Below, piece by piece: positions 50,788 to 58,030 of a stretch of 64,000 bases of DNA. The notes under the pieces were generated by a model. It was given only the letters and a program-made list of their open reading frames with translations. It did no database searches and was not told the DNA's origin. Source of the DNA: Timonella corticicola (GTDB lineage: Bacteria; Actinomycetota; Actinomycetes; Actinomycetales; Cellulomonadaceae); the NCBI RefSeq assembly GCF_042683685.1, contig NZ_JBHUOP010000001.1, positions 744,001 to 808,000 of the forward strand. Reading direction: 5' to 3'. The translations under genes and the position numbers were made by a program. The number at the start of each line of letters is the position of its first letter. Position 1 is the first letter of the stretch.

Positions 50788-52902
50788 TCACATGCCTCCG
50801 TTAATTACGTCCGCGTTAAAGGTCGTTCCAGTACGGCCCGCCAAACGGTTAAAGTCCTCGATGTGGTGACACTTATCAACACCGGTCTCATACGAGATCG
50901 CACCCGTCTTCACCAGATCAGCTAGATGCTGGTCCATGGTGTGCATACCCTGGTTTTTACCAGCTTGCATAGCCGAGTAGATCTGGTGGGTCTTACCCTC
51001 ACGGACCAAGTTACGAATACCAGGCGTCGCAACCATCACCTCGGTTGCCACAACACGACCTGGACCGTTAGCGCGTTTACACAGCGTCTGACACACAACG
51101 CCCTGAATCGCGGAGGCGAGCTGAACACGAATTTGCTCTTGTTGTTCTGGTGGAAACACGTCAATCACGCGGTCAATGGTTTGTGCCGCATCCTGCGTGT
51201 GCAAGGTCGCAAACACAAGGTGACCGGTTTCTGCAGCAGTCAGAGCAACCGAGATGGTCTCGAGGTCACGCATCTCTCCAACGAGGATGATGTCTGGGTC
51301 CTGACGCAGAACATGCTTCAGTGCCGCAGCGAACGACCAGGTGTCCGTACCAACCTCACGCTGATTAACAAGAGCCTTCTTGTGATCGTGCAGGAACTCA
51401 ATCGGGTCCTCAACCGTCATGATGTGGTCTGGGCGAGTACGGTTCGCAAGGTCGATAATCGATGCCAGAGTGGTCGACTTACCAGAACCCGTTGGACCAG
51501 TCACCAACACCAAACCGCGCGGCAACTTGGAGAACGTAGCCACAACCGGAGGAACGCCAAGATCCTCAAGCGGCTTAATCTCACTGGGAATCACACGGAA
51601 CGCAGCACCAACAGAATCACGCTGCTGATACATGTTCACACGGAAGCGCGAACCACCAGGAACCTGATAAGCAAAGTCAAGCTCCAGTTTCTCCTCAAAC
51701 ACCTCACGCTGCTTCTGCGTCAGCATCTGGTACACGGACCTGCGCAACGAATCCGCCTCAAGGACGTCATACCCCTCCAACGGAGTCAACGCGCCAGATT
51801 TACGGAGCATAGGAGCCGAACGGTTGGTCAAGTGAAGGTCAGAAGCGCCATGCTCAACAACCTCACGCAGAATCTCATCGATAACCAAGTCCCCCGCACG
51901 CAGCGAGTTGCTCATACCAACGCGGCCCCCCGCGTTGCGATCAGACTCAACTATTCCACGTCCACGACGAGTCGGGGCTTCTGCCTGCCCAGTTGCGGGT
52001 GCTGTGGACTGAGGCTGGATGGTCCCAAAGCCACCAGGAGCTTGTACTCCCCCAGCTATGAACCGCTGAGAGCCAGTTGGTGCGGGTAGCACAGCGGTCG
52101 CGGAAACAGGAGCCAAACCCACACCGTTAACGGGTGCACTCTGATGCAAACTGGCAAGATCCGCCGCTGGTGCCTGCCCAGCCGCAGCAGGCCCGCGTTG
52201 CGGCAACGCAGTAGACACGGCATCCGGCTGAGCCACACCCGCCGGAACCTGCCCACTCCGTCGAGCATCATCCTGCGGCCCCGCGGCAGAAAGCCCCCCA
52301 AGAAGACCCGGATGACCACCCGCGTAAGAAGAAGCGGATTGTTGAGGGTTCGTCGGCAATGAACCAGACGGTGCACCAGCACCGCCAACCACTGGAGCGA
52401 CAGCCACAGGCTGACGCGCACTGGTCCGGGTAACAGGCGGCACAGCACGAGCACTCTCAGGTGAGCCCAACGTAGGCGCCTCGGCAACCGCATTAGCCGC
52501 AATTTCCTGGCGGAACGTGTGCGCGGCAGAAGGCTGCGCCCACGAGTAATCAGACTCGCCACCGCGTGCAGCGGCCGGAGCGATAGGCGCACCAACAGAC
52601 TGCATGCCCGCAGACTGACCAGCTACACCAGGTTGACCGGCACCCGGTTGTCCGGGAGCAACAGCTTGACGCGCGCCCTGCGGTGCACCGCTCGGCTGTC
52701 CAATTGCAGGTTGCCCACCCGGCACAAAAGACCCAGCCGCATGCCCAAACGGCGAACCGCTCGGGGCACCCTGGAAAGCACCAGGCTGCGCCGCCTGACC
52801 TCCATGGCCACCGACAGCGCCGCCAACACCCGCACCAGATCCATCACGCTGATTGTTCTGGGGATTCGGAAAATTTCCCTGTGGCAGGAACTGCTCAGTC
52901 AC
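50788..52902 (-). CDS. pilT: Type IV pilus retraction ATPase PilT with long low-complexity N-terminus
   Basis: The C-terminal 365 residues are a complete PilT: ASDLHLTNRSAPMLR, Walker A TGPTGSGKSTTL (about 470-481), Asp box HIMTVEDPIEF, Walker B DPDIILVGEMRDLETI and the retraction motif region VVCQTLCKR. Before it lie about 340 residues rich in Gly, Ala, Pro, Gln and Ser, with no detectable domain, which ordinary PilT (about 350 residues) lacks. The open frame starts at GTG 52911; GTG at 52902 has the better spacing to AGAAGG. It lies 98 bases past pilB. Confidence 0.92.
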   Translation of the reverse strand: MTEQFLPQGNFPNPQNNQRDGSGAGVGGAVGGHGGQAAQPGAFQGAPSGSPFGHAAGSFVPGGQPAIGQPSGAPQGARQAVAPGQPGAGQPGVAGQSAGMQSVGAPIAPAAARGGESDYSWAQPSAAHTFRQEIAANAVAEAPTLGSPESARAVPPVTRTSARQPVAVAPVVGGAGAPSGSLPTNPQQSASSYAGGHPGLLGGLSAAGPQDDARRSGQVPAGVAQPDAVSTALPQRGPAAAGQAPAADLASLHQSAPVNGVGLAPVSATAVLPAPTGSQRFIAGGVQAPGGFGTIQPQSTAPATGQAEAPTRRGRGIVESDRNAGGRVGMSNSLRAGDLVIDEILREVVEHGASDLHLTNRSAPMLRKSGALTPLEGYDVLEADSLRRSVYQMLTQKQREVFEEKLELDFAYQVPGGSRFRVNMYQQRDSVGAAFRVIPSEIKPLEDLGVPPVVATFSKLPRGLVLVTGPTGSGKSTTLASIIDLANRTRPDHIMTVEDPIEFLHDHKKALVNQREVGTDTWSFAAALKHVLRQDPDIILVGEMRDLETISVALTAAETGHLVFATLHTQDAAQTIDRVIDVFPPEQQEQIRVQLASAIQGVVCQTLCKRANGPGRVVATEVMVATPGIRNLVREGKTHQIYSAMQAGKNQGMHTMDQHLADLVKTGAISYETGVDKCHHIEDFNRLAGRTGTTFNADVINGGM

Positions 52903-53000
52903 GCCAGACACCCTTCTCTACAAAGCTAAAAACACGCACGAACACGCAAACGGGATATCGGCACGCCACACACAGAACTTAACCGCAATGCCAGGCCCAA

Positions 53001-54674
53001 CTAGGCGACCACACGCAGAATCTCTTCGATCGAGGTCCGACCCTCCCCCACCTTCATCCAGCCGTCATCGCGTAGAGTCTTCATTCCATTAGCGATCGCG
53101 ACCTTGCTGATTTCAGCAGCCGATGCATGAGCCACAGCCAGACGCTCAATCTCCTCAGTCACCTGCATGACCTCATGCAGCGCGAGACGCCCACGGTAAC
53201 CGGTCTTGGAACACGCCGTGCAGCCAGCGGGACGGTACAGAACCGGAAGGTCCTCCGAACCATCCCACGGGAACTTCGCGGCAGCCAGTTCCTCAGGAGT
53301 TGGCAGGTACGGTTCCTTGCACTTGTCACACAGCTTACGAGCCAGACGCTGGGCAACCACACAATCCAAAGCCGAGCCCACTAAGAACGGCTCAATACCC
53401 ATCTCGGTCAGACGCGTCACGGCGGAGGGCGCATCGTTGGTGTGCAGGGTCGAGAGCACCAAGTGACCGGTCAGTGCCGCCTCAATGGCGATCTGTGCGG
53501 TTTCATGGTCACGGATCTCACCGAGCAGAACAACATCCGGGTCAGAACGCAGGATTGAGCGTAGTGCGCTCGCGAACGTCAGGCCCGCCTTTGGATTGAC
53601 CTGCACCTGGTTGATACCTGGCAGACGGTACTCAACCGGGTCTTCAACGGTAATCACGTTAATCTCAGGTTTAGATACTGCATTCAGCGTCGCATACAGG
53701 GTGGTCGATTTACCTGAGCCGGTAGGGCCGGTTACAAGGATCATGCCGTATGGCTTCTGGTAAGACTCCTTGTAGATCTCGTAATTCGACTCACCAAACG
53801 ACAAGTCGCGCAGGTCGAGTGATGCCGTGGAGTTGTCGAGAATACGCATAACGATCTTCTCGCCCCACACCGTGGGCAGAGTTGCCACACGCAGGTCGAT
53901 CTTGCGCCCATTGTGATTGACCGACATGCGGCCATCCTGCGGTTTACGCTTCTCCGCAATATCGATGTCAGAGAGGATCTTCACGCGCGAGGTCACAGCA
54001 GCCTGAGTTGAACGCGGAGAACGCTGCATCTCATGGAGCACACCGTCAATACGGTAGCGCACGCGTAGATCATGTTCGGTTGGCTCAATGTGGATATCTG
54101 AGGCACGGTCCGTAATCGCCTGTGTCACGATCAAGTTCACGTACCGGACAATAGGCGCATCGTCATCGATGGAATCACCCATCGCAGACAGATCAAGATC
54201 ATCTTCCTCCTGCTGCTCAACCAGAGCATTCGACAGCTCAGTCATCTCACCGTCGGCACGGATGAACCGGTCAAGTGCGCGCGACAGGTCCTCATGGGTC
54301 GCAACAACCGGAATGACCTGCATGCGGGAGATCTGACGTACGTCATCAAGTGCGAGCACGTTTCCAGGGTCGGCCATCGCCAGCAATAGCGAACCGCCCT
54401 CAAACCCGATGGGCAGGACCGTATACCGGCGGCACAGGCTACCTGGGATCAGCACAACCGCCTTGCGGTCCACGTTGTACTCGTCAAGGTCGACAAAAGG
54501 TAGGCCAACCTGCTGAGCAAGCGCGGACACCAATTGCGACTCCGACAAAACGCCCGCTTCCACAAGCACGCGTCCTAAACTCACACCACGAATGACCTGC
54601 TCATCCAGTGCAGCCAGCAACTGGTCTTGTGTGACCAGTCCATCGTCCAGCAGGATTTCACCGAGTTGCTTCAC
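53001..54674 (-). CDS. pilB: Type IV pilus assembly ATPase PilB
   Basis: Extension motor (557 residues). The N-terminal MshEN domain (1-150; LGEILLDDGLVTQDQLLAAL) often binds cyclic di-GMP in relatives. The ATPase core has SDIHIEP, Walker A GPTGSGKS (316-323), the Asp box INVITVEDPVEY and Walker B DPDVVLLGEIRDHETA. A tetracysteine zinc motif (LCDKCKEPY ... CTACSKTGYRGR) lies near 455-500. First gene of the pilus operon; promoter expected in 54675-54894. Confidence 0.95.
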   Translation of the reverse strand: MKQLGEILLDDGLVTQDQLLAALDEQVIRGVSLGRVLVEAGVLSESQLVSALAQQVGLPFVDLDEYNVDRKAVVLIPGSLCRRYTVLPIGFEGGSLLLAMADPGNVLALDDVRQISRMQVIPVVATHEDLSRALDRFIRADGEMTELSNALVEQQEEDDLDLSAMGDSIDDDAPIVRYVNLIVTQAITDRASDIHIEPTEHDLRVRYRIDGVLHEMQRSPRSTQAAVTSRVKILSDIDIAEKRKPQDGRMSVNHNGRKIDLRVATLPTVWGEKIVMRILDNSTASLDLRDLSFGESNYEIYKESYQKPYGMILVTGPTGSGKSTTLYATLNAVSKPEINVITVEDPVEYRLPGINQVQVNPKAGLTFASALRSILRSDPDVVLLGEIRDHETAQIAIEAALTGHLVLSTLHTNDAPSAVTRLTEMGIEPFLVGSALDCVVAQRLARKLCDKCKEPYLPTPEELAAAKFPWDGSEDLPVLYRPAGCTACSKTGYRGRLALHEVMQVTEEIERLAVAHASAAEISKVAIANGMKTLRDDGWMKVGEGRTSIEEILRVVA

Positions 54675-54890
54675 CGTTGCTCCAAAATACCCGTGAGGAT
54701 TATCTGATGGTGTATCGGCAGATTCGTTCGCGAAGATGAGTCATGTAACCGAGAGTTTCAGTTCATTCACCGAGTCTGCACATCTTTTCGGTGGTATTCC
54801 ACCTGTTCAGGATGGATTGGCAGACGTACAGGCGGGCAGTTTTGTAACCGTCGCTACATTTCTCATCCGGCGACATCACCGGACTCGATA

Positions 54891-54922
54891 TGCAAAAGGG
54901 AGGCCCGGCGGGACCTCCCTTT
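54891..54922 (-). terminator. Terminator after aroE
   Basis: AAAGGGAGG(CCC) at 54895-54906 pairs with (GGA)CCTCCCTTT at 54911-54922; on the minus strand TTTTGC follows. It separates mltG-aroE from the pilus operon. Confidence 0.85.
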
Positions 54923-54943
54923 ACACACAGTTATCGCATCGGT

Positions 54944-55918
54944 TCACAGACCGAGTGCAGTGTCCAATGCAGCACTCATCGCTTCGACCGGCCCTGGTCG
55001 GCCAGTCATGAGTCGTACCTGCTCGGCAGCCTGATGCAGCAGCATCCGCTCCCCCGTCACCGCTTGCTCGTTCCTGCCTGACAGGTCACGCCAAGCATTA
55101 ATCAGAGCAGTCGGCGCAGGATCGTAGGCCACATCAAGCAGTACACCACGCGGTCTAACACCCTGATCGCGTAGTTCCTGCGCAAGACCATCCGCTGCGT
55201 GCGATGGGAGCGTTGATATAACCGCGTCAAAATGCGGCAACTGCTGTATCGCCTTGGTGATCAGTTCGAATGTTGGGTTCACCCCCATCCGCTGCGCCGC
55301 CTGGCGCAGCGTCGCCGTACGCCCGAGGTTACGCACAAACACGACGGGGGTCGGGCAACCGAGTTCCGCTAACGCTGCCATTGCCGACGAGCCGGTTGCG
55401 CCCGCCCCAATGATCGCGGCAGTCTTCACGCCAGTCAGGCGCGCCGTTGCCGACGAGCCGGTTGCGCCCGCCCCAGAACCCACCTCAGCGATCGCGGCAG
55501 TCTTCACATCGGCGAGACGGTCTGTTTCTCCTGATACGAGTTCGTTGGCACCCGGTGTTGTCTCACGCAACGCAGTAACGATTCCATACACGTCAGTGTT
55601 CGTGCCGACAGCCATGCGCGCCGGACCCTTACCGGTGAACACGACAGTGTTCACCGACCCGGTCACACCAGCCAATGGCTCAACGTGGTCGAGCAGCCCC
55701 AGCACCACCTGCTTGAGGGGCATGGTCAGGCTCAACCCCGCCCACTCGTCGCCAAGCCCGTTCAAAAAGCCCGCAAGGTCGTCTTCACCGACCTCAAAAC
55801 GACCGTACTCCCAGTCAGCCAGCCCAAGTGCCTCGTACGCGGCATTGTGCAGAATCGGAGAAAGCGAATGTGCAATCGGCTGCCCCAACACCGCAGCCCG
55901 CATCACACGATCAGCCAT
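54944..55918 (-). CDS. aroE: Shikimate dehydrogenase with duplicated nucleotide-binding loop
   Basis: Reduces dehydroshikimate with NADPH. The substrate domain is normal: AVLGQPIAHSLSPILHNAAY, the catalytic lysine in LTMPLKQ and the Asn/Asp pair in VGTNTDVYG. In the Rossmann domain, the segment VKTAAI...GAGATGSSA occurs twice in tandem: first with an inserted AEVGS (diverged copy), then as the intact VKTAAIIGAGATGSSAMAAL. This adds about 26 residues (324 in total). ATG at 55918 overlaps the mltG stop by 8 bases; an ORF extension to 55945 lies inside mltG. The second copy can still bind NADP, so activity is probably kept. Confidence 0.93.
   Translation of the reverse strand: MADRVMRAAVLGQPIAHSLSPILHNAAYEALGLADWEYGRFEVGEDDLAGFLNGLGDEWAGLSLTMPLKQVVLGLLDHVEPLAGVTGSVNTVVFTGKGPARMAVGTNTDVYGIVTALRETTPGANELVSGETDRLADVKTAAIAEVGSGAGATGSSATARLTGVKTAAIIGAGATGSSAMAALAELGCPTPVVFVRNLGRTATLRQAAQRMGVNPTFELITKAIQQLPHFDAVISTLPSHAADGLAQELRDQGVRPRGVLLDVAYDPAPTALINAWRDLSGRNEQAVTGERMLLHQAAEQVRLMTGRPGPVEAMSAALDTALGL
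55381..55507. repeat. In-frame tandem duplication inside aroE
   Basis: A 29-base block (55381-55409) recurs exactly at 55447-55475, and an 18-base block (55412-55429) recurs at 55490-55507. The offsets are 66 and 78 bases, the difference being a 12-base in-frame insertion. Sequence identity of the blocks implies a recent event. Confidence 0.95.
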
Positions 55919-57107
55919 CGGAGGTCTCAGCCTCTTCGTTTGCACGCTGCTCCCTGACCCACTCCTGGAATTCCTTGACGTACTCCTGATGTTGGTCGTA
56001 CGTCTCGGAGAACTTCGTCTCCCCGGTCAACGGGTTAGTGGTCACAAAGAACATGTAGTTGGTCTGGTTCGGCTTGAACGCCGCGGCCAGAGCCGCCTCG
56101 CTTGGACTCGCAATAGGGGTCTTCGGCAACCCGTGGTGTTTGTAGGTGTTCCACGGGTTGTCGTCATCGCGTTCCTGGGCTGTCGTGGTCGCATCCGTTC
56201 GCGTGCCGAAGTGGTAGTGAACCGTTGAGTCCATCTCAAGGCGCCAGCCCTGATCCAGACGGTTGTAGATAACCGAGGCCACGTCGGCGAAGTGGTCTTC
56301 CTTACCCTCGCTCTGCACGATTGACGCCACATTCAGCATCTCCTGCCACTTGTCCTCAGGAATCTCCAGCTTGTTCAGGCGAGCGACCGTACGGCTGACC
56401 ATCTCGGTGATGATCTCCTCCGCGGTTACCTCCGGGCCAAAACGATAGTCGCCGTCAGCGAGCCACCCCTCATACTCGCCCTCCGCAACGTCCGGCAGGC
56501 CACGCGCCTCCGTATCCGACATCGCCTCGTCAAGCTGCTCATCCGTGAAGCCAGTGACCTTCTTGATGTCCTGACGGATCCGAGAAACGCTCTGCCCGGG
56601 AATAACCTGAATGCGGTTACCCACGATGTTGTCCAGGTCCAACAGCATCTCAATCGCCTCGGACGCTGGGATCTCCTTGTACAGGCGGTAAGTGCCCGGC
56701 TGGATACGTGACGAGTCAGGATTGGCGATCGCCGCATTCGTGAACGCCTGAGTCGTCTTGATAACGCCCTGCGCCACCAGAGTCTGGGCAATGACGCCGC
56801 CCCCATCGCCCTGATTCACGGTCACCTCAACAGCTTCCGTACCGGTACCGGTGAAGTCGATACCGCCCTCAGTCTCCTGCGTGCCCGAACTGAACGGGGA
56901 AAGATTGGCAAGGAACTTCGAACCCGTGTTCCACGCCAGCACGACGCCGGCCCCGATCACAAGCACCGCAATCAACGTTGCAATCATCGACGCACGGCGC
57001 CGTTTGGCAGCCCGCTTCTTGCGTGCTGCCAGTTCTCGGCGGTCCATACGAGACAGACGGTGTTCGTCGCGCTCGTGTGGCCTCTGCATATCGAACAGAT
57101 CGCTCAC
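55911..57107 (-). CDS. mltG: Endolytic murein transglycosylase MltG
   Basis: Cuts nascent glycan strands and so sets peptidoglycan chain length. A cytoplasmic, highly basic N-terminus (AARKKRAAKRRRA) precedes a transmembrane segment (about 39-60); a LysM-like subdomain follows, then the YceG catalytic domain with the glutamate in MLNVASIVQSEGK, ASVIYNRLDQGWRLEMDSTVHYHFG and NPWNTYKHHGLPKTPIASP. GTG at 57107 behind AAGGAT. Standard partner of ruvX and aroE in actinobacteria. Confidence 0.95.
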   Translation of the reverse strand: MSDLFDMQRPHERDEHRLSRMDRRELAARKKRAAKRRRASMIATLIAVLVIGAGVVLAWNTGSKFLANLSPFSSGTQETEGGIDFTGTGTEAVEVTVNQGDGGGVIAQTLVAQGVIKTTQAFTNAAIANPDSSRIQPGTYRLYKEIPASEAIEMLLDLDNIVGNRIQVIPGQSVSRIRQDIKKVTGFTDEQLDEAMSDTEARGLPDVAEGEYEGWLADGDYRFGPEVTAEEIITEMVSRTVARLNKLEIPEDKWQEMLNVASIVQSEGKEDHFADVASVIYNRLDQGWRLEMDSTVHYHFGTRTDATTTAQERDDDNPWNTYKHHGLPKTPIASPSEAALAAAFKPNQTNYMFFVTTNPLTGETKFSETYDQHQEYVKEFQEWVREQRANEEAETSDG

Positions 57108-57481
57108 TGGAAAATCCTTCGGTTCTTTTCGATGTGCGACTCACTGGTTATTTTGACCGCGTTGTCGCATGTGTAGTCGTCTCTCAGGGATGACGGGAAC
57201 CCCGAGAGAGTGAAAACTCGTGGTTGTTCCACCTAAGCGCAAAATTCTACCCGCTCTAAAACCGAAACAAAATCGTGATCAAGCCTGGTGTCGCGATCTC
57301 CCCGAAAAATCCTTGTTCGTAGAGGCACTAGGGCGTTCCCATATCGTACTGACTCCCCATGCTCACTAAGGTGCTAGGGATGCCACAAGCCGCACTGATC
57401 GATGTGTGGGTTTCCTCGTCATTGTGGGGCAGCAGACAGGCACACATCGGCGAGGAAACCCACACATCGACTCCTATCGAC
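57108..57481. other. Intergenic region between ruvX and mltG
   Basis: This 374-base region breaks the usually tight ruvX-mltG spacing. It holds the inverted repeat at 57399-57470 just past the ruvX stop, and the mltG promoter area. No gene is supported. Confidence 0.6.
57399..57470. repeat. 20-bp perfect inverted repeat after ruvX
   Basis: TCGATGTGTGGGTTTCCTCG (57399-57418) is exactly complementary to 57451-57470; the loop is 32 bases. It lies 11 bases past the ruvX stop. No U-run is present. Confidence 0.75.
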
Positions 57482-58030
57482 TCAGAGGGCGATCAGGTCC
57501 GCAAGCGGCTTGCCCGCACGAACGCCTTGGCGTTTCTCCGTCTCGAGCGCAGTTTCCAGCATCACCACCGCCGCAACCTGGTCCACGACTGCGCGATGGC
57601 TCTTCGCCTTTTTGCCTGCGGCATGCAACGTCTGGTGAGCGGTCACCGTGGTCATCCGCTCGTCAATCATCCAGATCTCTACCTCAGGTGCGGCCTGCTG
57701 CAACAGGTGAGCGTAGGTCAACGCCATATCGACTGACTGCCCCTTCGCCCCCGACAGTTGCTGTGGCAGACCGATGTAGACGATCTTGATGAATCGGTCC
57801 TCAACAATACTGACGAGTTCCCGGATGTCCTTGGGTAACACCGACGGAATTCTGCCGCCAATTGCGTATCCAACCGACTTGTCCCGGTTCAATGTGGCCA
57901 CAGGCGACGCCAGAATCCCATCCGGGTCGCTTGCCGCAACCCCTACCCGCGCCAGACCCACATCAATAGCGAGGCGAGCCCCGCGCTCAATGCGTCGGGG
58001 CTCGCCTGCAGCACTCTGCTCGAAGGTCAC
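57482..58030 (-). CDS. ruvX: Putative pre-16S rRNA nuclease / Holliday junction resolvase RuvX (YqgF)
   Basis: An RNase H-fold nuclease (182 residues): RLAIDVGLARVGVAASDP holds the first acidic residue, VYIGLPQQLSG the second region and WMIDERMTTVTAHQTLHAAG the third, and VVDQVAAVVMLETAL the last aspartate. Family members process the 5' end of 16S rRNA; the resolvase activity is less certain. GTG at 58030 overlaps the alaS stop as GTGA. Confidence 0.93.
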   Translation of the reverse strand: MTFEQSAAGEPRRIERGARLAIDVGLARVGVAASDPDGILASPVATLNRDKSVGYAIGGRIPSVLPKDIRELVSIVEDRFIKIVYIGLPQQLSGAKGQSVDMALTYAHLLQQAAPEVEIWMIDERMTTVTAHQTLHAAGKKAKSHRAVVDQVAAVVMLETALETEKRQGVRAGKPLADLIAL

